DNA of 64,000 nucleotides from Russula earlei. Taxonomy: Eukaryota; Basidiomycota; Agaricomycetes; Russulales; Russulaceae. The position numbers and the translations under genes are program-made. Positions 56,801-64,000 of this stretch are shown one piece after another; the stretch's first letter is position 1; each line of letters starts with the position of its first letter. Location: contig JAGFNK010000188.1 in NCBI GenBank assembly GCA_025769875.1, positions 28,904-92,903 on the forward strand. Direction: 5' to 3'. The notes beneath the pieces are model-generated. The model had not been told where the DNA came from. It saw nothing but the letters and a program-made list of their open reading frames with translations, and ran no database searches.

Positions 56801-57601
56801 TTCATGATCATCCAACAGCAGGTCACCCTGGAAGGGATGAAATGTTCCACAAGATAATTCGATCATACTGGTGGCCGTCAATGAACGCATGGATCAGAGA
56901 CTATGTAACAGGATGCGATACGTGTCATCAGAACAAAATACTCACACACCGAACAAAAACCTCTATGTATCGAATCCCATCACGACAAGAAAACCTCCCA
57001 TTCCAACAAATAGCCATGGACCTGATAACCCAACTACCCAAAAGCAAAGGGTTTGATGCTATCCTAACCATAGTAGACCATGGCACAACAAGAGCAGCTA
57101 TATTTCTACCCTGCCAGACAACCATAACAGGACCAGAAATTGCCCAACTATACCTTGAACACGTGTACCCCTGGTTTGGGCTTCCCACCAGAATTATATC
57201 AGACCAAGACCCACGATTTACGTCACACTTTGGCAAAGCCCTTAACACGAGACTGGGAATACAACAGAACCTGTCAACGGCATTCCACCCTCAAACAGAT
57301 GGAATCTCCGAGAGGAATAACCAATGGATCGAACAATACCTTCGATTGGTCACCCACGACCAAACCGACTGGAGCCAATGGCTACCATTAGCAACAGCAG
57401 TTCACAACTCACGAATTAACGCTACTATCAACATGACACCATCAGAAGCACTCCTGGGATACATTCCCATAAACTCACCATCATTAACCGTCCCCACAAA
57501 TAACGAATTCGTGGAAACATGTATGAAACTATTGGAAACTAAAAGAACCCAAGCCATAACTGCCATCAACCAAATGGCACAAAATCAACCCACACCCAAA
57601 G
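53824..57601 (+). pseudogene. Gypsy-2 pol: protease, RT, RNase H, integrase
   Basis: Begins MSNRKSMTVRVYLHSYQKRA. Protease ALLDSGATENFLNL and MILGYPWFAVN; then a solo LTR (54425-55253) that, with its 5-bp duplication, adds 834 nt and so keeps frame; then reverse transcriptase ([34 protein letters not shown], catalytic WLTIYMDDILIAT), RNase H (FFLETDASAYGIGAILSQE, YERELLAVHKALLHW), integrase zinc region (AGHPGRDEMFHKIIRSYWWP, CDTCHQ) and core (IAMDLITQLPKSKGFDAI, IISDQDPRFTSHF, STAFHPQTDGISERNNQWIE). TGA stops occur after LKYAQ (53947) and after VQDY (55437). From 55633 to 57601 it is uninterrupted. It runs into the gypsy-1b LTR at 57602, before any chromodomain. Confidence 0.92.
54425..55253 (-). 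repeat. Solo LTR of gypsy-3 type, target duplication TGGAG
   Basis: 829 bp, TGTCTAGACACGTACTG to GGTTCGTAACA, flanked by TGGAG at 54420-54424 and 55254-55258. It is the inverse of the gypsy-3 5' LTR at 58811-59638, so this family inserted here at least twice. Confidence 0.93.
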
Positions 57602-58095
57602 TGTCACAAGAACCGGTACATCAGACCGGACCGGCAACCGGACAAGCCTACCCGGACGTGCCTCAAGTTTCTCTCGTGTTTCATGACTCTTTCATAGCCT
57701 CGCACATACCAGACGTTTCCCGCGTGTTCCAGTTCGATCGCCTTGCCTCTACCTCATGAATACTATTTGATATAGTATCTAACATGTATATAAGACTGCT
57801 GATTGACGAGGACAAGCCTTAAGCTTGTTCTCCTGTGAAATATCACTGGTTTTCTCGCTTCAGGACTTGTAGGCTTGCAAGACATCAAGCATCTCGTCTG
57901 AAACCTTTACTACTCATAAGCCTTCCGAACGCGAAGACTTATTCGTAGTTTCCCTTCTCCGCAGAACATATTTGCCTTGACAATATCGTCTCCGAGATCC
58001 CCGAAACTCGCGAGGACTTAGTGTCTCGCTCGACTCGCTGCGCTCGTCTCGCACGTGAACCGATTTGTCAGCGACACCGCCCCCAGTCGGTGACA
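57602..58095 (+). repeat. Gypsy-1b 5' LTR
   Basis: 494 bp. TATATAA at 57787-57793, followed 34 nt later by AAGCTTGTTCT (57821-57831), perfectly complementary to 58098-58108. A short hairpin (ACAAGC / GCTTGT) straddles the predicted start site. Confidence 0.92.
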
Positions 58096-58175
58096 TTAGA
58101 ACAAGCTTACCCTCAAACCTTTGACCCCGAACGTGTACACACGCATCCACCCCCAAATACAACGATTTTGAGAAA

Positions 58176-58810
58176 ATGACTTCCATGGCCAGAGACTGGA
58201 GGTTCAAAGGACAAGGAAAACCCACAGAAGAAGGACTGAAGAAACTCAAATGTCCTTTCAAGCTGAACCCAGACCTCAACGATGCATTTGTCCCTAAGAC
58301 CTTCAGAGAAAATGCTTACTTCCTCAGAGTAGGAATAGACAGTGTACCCTGGACCGGGTACTATGCTTACTACAGAAAGGCCAAAGTAGGCCTTGGAACA
58401 CTCTACGGTGTGTGGTTCGAAATCCGACGCCGCGAAGACTACTTCGAGGCCTACCGCGTCGCGCGCCCGGCTCTCGGACTAATCTCTGACCCTCTCAAGG
58501 GTCTTGACATGGAACAGCTCACTAAATCAGGAGAACCAGTTCCAAACTCAAAGAACCCGTCCCGCGCACCAACTCCCGGACCCGCGCCTGTCGAACCCAT
58601 GGAACAAGAACCCCAGACCACGACACAACTCTTCGTCGCGGCTGACGAACCAGAAGAACCACCCGCACAAATACCCCAGCAGTTGGCGTCGTCCAGAACG
58701 GCGCAGGCGTACCCACGCCCATCATTGTTTCAAGGATTCAGAGGACGCGATAGACGACCTCCCAGCCCAGACCCTGACGACTACGGCGCATACGCCACGT
58801 ACGACCGCGA
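58176..58810 (+). CDS. Gypsy-1b gag, N-terminal part
   Basis: Open frame starting MTSMARDWRFKGQGKPTEEG, near-identical to gypsy-1a gag (46674 on the minus strand): FPFKLNPDLND-type start, LRVGIDSVPWTGYYAYYRKA, WFEIRRREDYFEAYRVARPA, a Pro/Glu-rich linker, SLFQGFRGRDRRPPSPDPDD. It has no stop in this part. It is cut at 58810 by the gypsy-3 LTR; the apparent continuation to 58988 is LTR sequence. The downstream half of gag and pol must lie beyond the right edge. Confidence 0.88.
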
Positions 58811-59638
58811 TGTTACGAACCAAGGCCAAGTCCTGGCTGAAGATTGTCCTATTTTACTCAAGAAGAACCTCTCTCACTTTGCATTGCCGACTCCCTTCCA
58901 TTTTCTGGGCTATCCCCCCTGCGGTACAAGATATTGCTATTGCAAAGGCACTATAACACGACCAGGCACCAGTTTCCTAATCGGGTAATCATCGCGTGGC
59001 AGCCACATGGCCACTCAGCCACCATGGACCCGAAACAGCGGCACAAACTCTTAGAAACTGTTGCATAAATCATCTGATGTCATCAAGGCTCCAATGACAT
59101 CATGGCTGACTGAGCGACTCCACAGTGACCTCATAGGCTCACTAAGCGCTCCACAGTGACATCATAATGATGTCATCGCTCCACAATGATCAGTAATGCG
59201 CTCAGTAAGCCTGAAAGTTGACACAAGCAAGTTTATGCCTCTGTAGTCCTATTGGATGGTATCAAAGAGTCTAGAATAGTCCCAGTGCTTTGTAATCGAC
59301 CCTGTATACTGTATATAAGCCCCAATGAAGCATGGCAGTCGTCAGACTGTCCATTTGTGATACTCTCCACTTCCTGGGTACTCCCCTGCGACTGCTCAGT
59401 CTAAAGCCTTCCCTCGCCTTCAAGGTACTCTTCAACGACCGCCTTGTTTAAAGTCCCTCGCTGCACTGGCCTCTACTCTTCGCCTCTGCCTCCTGCAACA
59501 CGTACCAGTCCCCATCTGGTATCTTCTAGTCGTTTGGCTCGTCCTCCTGTTCAACGCCGTTTACGCCGCGTACCATCTGTTCCGACCCCTGCCCACCTGC
59601 TCCTGAGTCCTTAGTGATCAGCAGTACGTGTCTTGACA
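58811..59638 (+). repeat. Gypsy-3 5' LTR
   Basis: 828 bp, TGTTACGAACCAAGG to CGTGTCTTGACA. TATATAA at 59312-59318, followed 32 nt later by AGACTGTCCA (59344-59353), perfectly complementary to 59641-59650, two bases past the LTR. Confidence 0.92.
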
Positions 59639-59684
59639 TCTGGACAGTCTCTCATCATTCTTGTATTGACCAGCCAACGCTCAA

Positions 59685-60609
59685 GTGTCTACTCCCAACT
59701 CCCCCACTCTTGTCAATACCTCCCTGCGTCTCCCTTCTCCTCTCCAGCCCACTCCACGCACTGCCCTTCGCATCCTCACTGAAGACGTCGACCCGGTCGA
59801 CACATCCTCACCCCTCAGCCTCTTGTACTCCCCAACGGCTCCCCCATCATCTCCTACCACTGTCCAACCTATCCCAGACAACTTTGTCCCTGTTGGCACT
59901 CCCCCTCCTGCGCAGAACGAGCAACAGCAAGCGGATCGACCTCCCTTGCCTGAAGGCTTCCTTGACCGCCCCCCCTTGCACAGTATTTCGCTTCCATCCG
60001 CACCAGTACTTCGTCCTCCCCACCACCAATCGTCACCAGGAGCAGTGGCGTCCCCTCCACGACTTGAATCATCAAGACTACCTTGGACGCATCCCTACCT
60101 CAGACCAGTTAGCTCGTCGCGCATTCACAGACACCTTCACCACCGCCTTTCGTGCACGCATCGTCCACACTTTTGCGGTCGAACCCTCCAACACTGCCCT
60201 TGCCACCCAGTACAATCTTACCCCCTTTGGCATCTGTTCCAACGTCGGGATATACGCCCCGGACGCTGACTTCCCCCTCGGACGTATCGCTTACATTTTT
60301 AATACGTCATTGTTTAGGAAGCTCCTTACCTTACCTGCCATTTACCGTCCTGCTTACGAAGGGTCCTTTTGCCTGTCTATTGTACACGATTTCCTGGACG
60401 GACGCCTAGCTTTCGCGTACGGTTACTTACACTTCGAAGAGAACAGTAACCGTGTCTCCTTGCGTCACTACTCGACTTATACCGTCGATACCATCCGCTT
60501 TAACCCCCAACTACTTCGCTTTTGCTTTACACCTCGTATTCCCCTTAACCCTCTCGAGATAATTGAGAGGTACCAGCTCGAAACCATAGATCTTGCGCAC
60601 GGTTCTTAA
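59685..60609 (+). pseudogene. Gypsy-3 ORF-A, unknown, one frameshift
   Basis: ATG at 59685, 46 bases after the LTR. The first part is Pro/Ser/Thr-rich (MSTPNSPTLVNTSLRLPSPL, PPPAQNEQQQADRPPLPEGF). At a C7 run (59964-59971) the frame must change for coding to continue into HPHQYFVLPTTNRHQEQWRP, DYLGRIPTSDQLARRAFTDT, NTALATQYNLTPFGICSNVG, IYAPDADFPLGRIAYIFNTS, AYEGSFCLSIVHDFLDGRLA, FAYGYLHFEENSNRVSLRHY, to TAA at 60607. One C too many in the run would explain it. The second part is rich in aromatic and hydrophobic residues without membrane segments, and looks like a folded domain of about 210 residues. I recognise no family. An 8-bp hairpin spans its stop and two AATAAA follow. Confidence 0.55.
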
Positions 60610-60678
60610 AAAGTAAGAACCACCCTTGTAACGCTTCAATAAAGATCAAATAAAGATCCTTTTCTTGTTTTAACTAAA

Positions 60679-61598
60679 GTGCCACGAGAATACGCCTTAG
60701 AAGAAGTCGAAGAAGAAGACGCTATTACTCGACACATCTTAAACTTAAATCATTATCGAACTTGGACCTCCGTCGCATTCCCTGTCACCACTTTAACCAA
60801 CTTACACGACGTACCAGGAGTTGAACCACCTCACGAAGATTTTCCCCCATCTTATTGTTAAAGAGTTCCTTGAAGTCTTGCCTTTTGGACAACTCTTAAG
60901 CCACGACGAACACGCACTATATCTTGAAACCCTTAGTCGACTTCTACCTCCAGCACGACAACAACTATTATATTGGCACCTTGCTCAAGCAAAGAACATC
61001 CAAGGACAACCAGTTGACTACCAATCCTTACGCGCCAGTGAATTAAACCTCTGGACCAGAGTCATTCAACCACGCCACCACATTATTATCCACTCCTTGA
61101 GAACAGGATACCGCTTGTTCTACTTAGGTTGGACATACATCAGCTACTATCGTCTCACTGTCCAGTTCTACCACCTACGCCTCAACAGAATACAAAGGGA
61201 AAACCAATCTTACGTCCAACTTGCAGGTTGTACCAGGAATACACAACACCTTCGATTGGGAAACTAACTCGTGGTTGTACGACGCAGACTATAATCAACC
61301 TTGGGCAATTACCAGCCCAGACGCCTCATATACTGGTCCCCCTGCATACTATTCTGTCCCAGCAATCCTAGAAGCCTCAAGTCTCGCCCCTCGACCCCTC
61401 ACACCAATTCAGACCACTGTCCCAACTAGTCAAGAACGTTGGTCTGCCAGCACAGAAAATACTGAGTCAAATCCGTGGACAGCAAGGTGTAACTGCAAAA
61501 CAGAGTATTGCACGTGCAACTTTCGACCAGACACACCTCCTACTCCTGACGGAATTACCTTGTGGACGCCAGGCGATTACCACCTCCCCATTCGATAA
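60679..61598 (+). pseudogene. Gypsy-3 ORF-B, unknown, frameshifted
   Basis: The frame opens without ATG at about 60679 (PREYALEEVEEEDAITRHIL). A frame change near 60840 leads into VKEFLEVLPFGQLLSHDEHA, YLETLSRLLPPARQQLLYWH, RASELNLWTRVIQPRHHIII, GYRLFYLGWTYISYYRLTV; another near 61225 leads into PGIHNTFDWETNSWLYDADY and a Cys-rich end (ARCNCKTEYCTCNF), TAA at 61596. The region is helix-forming and coding-like, but no domain is recognised. It may be one ~300-residue protein with two indels, or two proteins. It lies on the gag strand between ORF-A and ORF-C. Confidence 0.45.
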
Positions 61599-62182
61599 AT
61601 CTGGCTCCTCGACACAGGAGACGCGCGTCATCCCAACGACCCCCTGAGAGAGAAACAGTTCCCAACGCAAGAGGATTTCTTGTTGAAAGACCATTACCTC
61701 CTACCCCTCCTGACGCCTACTTACCCTTGTTTACCAATCGTATTCCTACCCCTATTGTACCTACCCAACCCTTCGCATCACCCCTTGTTGAATCCCCTGA
61801 TAGTGCCGATCTAAGGAGTACTGATTTACACTGCTACCTACCAGAACAATCCTTCTTAGCATTAAACCTACCTACACGTTCAAGGAGAGAATTAATTGAA
61901 TTCAAGAATTATTGTACCCAAGCTTGGCATCAACGACTGACACACTTTATAGTTTACAAGCACCCCACCAAGGAAATAAGTGACTTTGCCATCTCTCCGG
62001 CAGAATTTGAAGGATATCTGTGGAAAACCCGAGTAGTTCTAACACAAAGCAGCATTACTGAAGAATACTCCCGAATCCAATTAAGAAAACATCAAGGAAG
62101 ACCTGATACCATTCGACTAAAGCCAGCCTACACCATCGCATATCCTTGGAACAACGGCCATTGGACTATAACAGTCGTCTAG
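61562..62182 (+). CDS. Gypsy-3 ORF-C, unknown, directly upstream of gag
   Basis: Uninterrupted 206-codon frame ending TAG at 62180-62182, four bases before the gag ATG. It overlaps the end of ORF-B. The N-terminus is Pro/Arg-rich (RRRASSQRPPERETVPNARG, FLVERPLPPTPPDAYLPLF). The C-terminal half is compact and mixed (RRELIEFKNYCTQAWHQRLT, HFIVYKHPTKEISDF, EFEGYLWKTRVVLTQSSITE, AYTIAYPWNNGHWTITVV). No motif recognised. The tight spacing to gag suggests both lie on the same transcript, with gag reached by reinitiation or a second start. It could also be the C-terminal half of ORF-B's protein shifted in frame. Confidence 0.5.
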   Translation: MDARRLPPPHSINLAPRHRRRASSQRPPERETVPNARGFLVERPLPPTPPDAYLPLFTNRIPTPIVPTQPFASPLVESPDSADLRSTDLHCYLPEQSFLALNLPTRSRRELIEFKNYCTQAWHQRLTHFIVYKHPTKEISDFAISPAEFEGYLWKTRVVLTQSSITEEYSRIQLRKHQGRPDTIRLKPAYTIAYPWNNGHWTITVV

Positions 62183-62186
62183 ATCT

Positions 62187-63696
62187 ATGAGCACTAGGAG
62201 GGACATCACTGACGAAGAAGAAAACCTAATCCCACTCCTATTTGAAAACCTCAGTTACGACACCCAAGATCACTGTTACCGAGGAAAATTTGCAGGCACA
62301 CCTATTATCAACCACGGAAATCTTTCTGACACTTGGTTATACGAAGACGATAACGACGAAGTCACCACCGAACAACTTAAAGCGGCAGCCCCAGGAGCAG
62401 AAAACGTTCAAGACTTCAACCCCTATAACTACTCAGGCCTCTTCCTAGACAGACCAGTCAAGTGGAGCCGTTCTAGAAGACATTGGGTTTACTATAACAA
62501 TCGAGAAGTCGATTTCTCAGCCAGAACACCTCAAGAAGTTACCGCTATCCTAGGAACTGCTCAGAGCACTCGAAGCACCACTCCAGGACCTTCTACTCGA
62601 CGCAATACCCAACAACCTACTCCTCATACAACTAGCAACGTACCACAAGCAGTCCCTCGAACGCTCACTCCAACTAGAATCCAACTACAAGGTTCAGCCC
62701 CACCTATTGTTACAGCTACAACAACTCAAAATCCCACCATGTCAAGCAATCCACGCCTTGTCGGAACAGCACCAGAACCTTTTGATGGAAAGGCTGATAA
62801 CGCAGAAGCCTTTTGGGCAGCTTTGGCAAATTATTATTACATCAATGGCGACTCCTTTACAGACGAAAGCAAGAAAGTTGCCGCTGCACTGACCCACTTT
62901 AAAGTAGGAACACCCGCCGGAGCGTGGGCTAGAGAACAAACCACCAAAGCTATGGCTCGTACCGTAGCAGACTATGGGTCATGGGACGACTTCAAGAAAG
63001 CCTTTGCCGATCACTTTATCCCTGCAGAAGCAGAGTTGGCCTCCGCTAATACCATGCACACCTATTATCAAGGAAAACTACCATTTAATGAATGGTATCA
63101 GAAATGGTCACACCATGCGTCACGAGCTACCACCGATGAAAGAACAAAGATGTACGCATTTAGGAAGAACATTAACCCGGCCTTACATCAGAAAATATTG
63201 GGAATCACACCGACACCAACTACACTTGCAGCCCTTGTCAAAGCAGCAAGAGAATTTGACAACCTTTTTCCACCTGTACAACTCCACTGCTTTTCGAGGA
63301 GGACGCTCTGTGCGTGCCCGAGGATTAAACACTCAAGGATCCGATAATCCATTGGAAATTAACTTGTACCAAGGAGAGCCTAATGAACGACCCTGGGAAT
63401 CCAGAAGTGAAAGGAAACCTCTCACAGATGCAGAGAAAGAATTTCGACGCAAGAACAACCTCTGTTATTACTGTGGAAAGAAGAACCATATGGCGAATCA
63501 ATGTAGAGCAAAGAAAGCAGCTCAAGGACGCCAACGACAAGGATCTCGCCCCCAAACAGTCAGAGCTACAACCATTCAAGATGAAAACGTCGAACCTGCA
63601 CAAGAAGAACCCATTCCTGTTGCATCACTAACAACCTGGAGAGAGACACTTGCAGACTCAATCCTCCGCCCAAGATCTGCTCCTATGGATTTTTAA
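62187..63696 (+). pseudogene. Gypsy-3 gag with zinc knuckle, one frameshift
   Basis: ATG at 62187 (MSTRRDITDEEENLIPLLF). An acidic/aromatic N-terminal region of about 190 residues comes before the usual Gag core (PEPFDGKADNAEAFWAALAN, SKKVAAALTHFKVGTPAGAW, WDDFKKAFADHFIPAEAE, KMYAFRKNINPALHQKI). The frame changes near a T/C run at about 63265-63275, after AREFDNLF. It then reads STAFRGGRSVRARG and the zinc knuckle CYYCGKKNHMANQC to TAA at 63694-63696. A single-base indel would explain the break. The N-terminal extension (MSTRRD to about MSSNPRL) is not present in gypsy-2 gag and may be a further accessory module fused to Gag. Confidence 0.85.
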
Positions 63697-63725
63697 TTGG
63701 ACCCCCTTCTGCACCGAGGAGGGAC

Positions 63726-64000
63726 ATGGTCCAAATCAGTACGATACAAAGAGAAATCAATTACCCCAAAGTTTTTACCAAGAATATTCGCTCCCCTTCC
63801 ATTGCCTTGAAAGTTACCTTGGTAGGGAAAACAAGCGGCAAAGAAATCGGTGCAAGAGCCCTGCTCGACAGTGGAGCAGAAGGAATGATAATCCACGAAC
63901 GATTTGCACAAAGACACCACCTGCACCTTTGAACTATGATCAAACCCTTGCCAGCACAAAATGTAGATGGAACACAAAATGCCAATGGACTAATACGCGT
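63726..64000 (+). pseudogene. Gypsy-3 pol start, protease motif, truncated by window end
   Basis: Frame MVQISTIQREINYPKVFTKN, then the retropepsin motif GARALLDSGAEGMIIHERFA. One TGA after HHLHL (63930-63932), then KPLPAQNVDGTQNANG to the window end. It continues outside the window. Confidence 0.8.

Larger units (their letters stand above)
51281..57601 (+). mobile_element. Gypsy-2: Ty3/gypsy element, left part, interrupted by gypsy-1b
   Basis: 5' LTR 51281-51849, gag 51872-53782, pol 53824-57601 up to the point where gypsy-1b begins inside the integrase end. No 3' LTR in the window; the rest presumably lies beyond the right edge after gypsy-1b and gypsy-3. A gypsy-3-type solo LTR is inserted at 54425-55253. 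Confidence 0.88.
57602..58810 (+). mobile_element. Gypsy-1b: 5' LTR and start of gag, interrupted by gypsy-3
   Basis: Plus-sense copy of the gypsy-1 family: LTR 57602-58095 (TGTCACAAGAACCGG to CCAGTCGGTGACA), then the self-priming-type site AGAACAAGCTT (58098-58108), then gag from 58176. It is inserted in the gypsy-2 integrase end and cut at 58810 by gypsy-3. The rest lies beyond the window. Confidence 0.9.
58811..64000 (+). mobile_element. Gypsy-3: Ty3/gypsy element with a long coding 5' region, partial
   Basis: 5' LTR 58811-59638, priming site 59641-59650, then three unassigned ORF regions (59685-60609, 60679-61598, 61562-62182), gag (62187-63696) and the start of pol with the protease motif (63726 onwards), truncated by the window end. 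Gag thus starts about 2.55 kb downstream of the LTR, against under ~100 bp for gypsy-1 and gypsy-2 in the same window. Confidence 0.88.

Noticed and set aside
57602..57759. Apparent continuation of gypsy-2 integrase beyond 57601
   Set aside because: From 57602 the sequence is the gypsy-1b LTR (same as 46755-47246 inverted), so the last ~50 codons are read-through into an insertion.
58811..58988. Apparent C-terminus of gypsy-1b gag
   Set aside because: This stretch is the start of the gypsy-3 LTR, shared with the solo LTR at 54425-55253, not gag.
1..64000. CRISPR array, prokaryotic operon or phage origin
   Set aside because: Intron-rich genes, fungal orthologues and LTR retrotransposons make the DNA clearly eukaryotic; no regularly spaced short repeats were seen.

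Overview
The window is basidiomycete (Agaricomycetes-type) genomic DNA. The evidence is dense short GT-AG introns of about 50-70 nt (one exon is only 12 nt), fungal orthologues such as TIF11/eIF1A, NOP15 and CUT9/CDC16, and an abundance of chromodomain Ty3/gypsy and Ty1/copia elements. No rRNA, tRNA or CRISPR was found.

The left part (1 to about 24.8 kb) is a gene-rich host segment. It holds a nine-exon macrodomain hydrolase (+), an F-box/ankyrin protein (+), translation factor eIF1A (-), a conserved-looking 276-residue protein of unknown function (-) paired head to head with the ribosome-biogenesis RRM protein NOP15 (+), three tandem PHO84-type phosphate transporters (all -), an LYR-motif mitochondrial protein of the LYRM5/ETFRF1 type (+) and the APC/C TPR subunit CUT9/CDC16 (-). 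Exon structures were worked out by hand; several close exactly in frame. The only clear mobile element here is a ~0.63 kb MITE at 20.96-21.59 kb.

The right part (about 24.84-64 kb) is almost wholly transposons nested in transposons. In order: a 5.9 kb decayed Tc1/mariner element with ~135 bp terminal inverted repeats that carries a second gene (Zn2Cys6-type); a second MITE copy split by a solo LTR; another solo LTR; a 13.9 kb reverse-oriented chromodomain gypsy element (gypsy-1a) whose pol is split by a full-length copia element (itself split by a solo LTR) and by a copia-like solo LTR; a nest of four LTRs; and then gypsy-2, a second gypsy-1 copy (1b) and gypsy-3, each starting inside the previous one. 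Gypsy-3 runs off the right edge.

Four things stand out. (i) Gypsy-3 has about 2.5 kb of coding-like sequence between its 5' LTR and gag that I cannot assign. (ii) The Tc1/mariner-type element carries a passenger gene. (iii) Three gypsy families of different sequence share one layout: a TATATAA box 32-34 nt before a 10-11 nt segment that is complementary to the sequence starting 2 nt after the LTR. This is the signature of Tf1-style self-priming, and it co-varies between families. (iv) Element decay is dominated by CpG to TpG/CpA transitions: every internal stop I could place is TGA, and LTR pairs differ almost only at CpG. Eight LTRs with matching target duplications allow the insertion order to be read directly.
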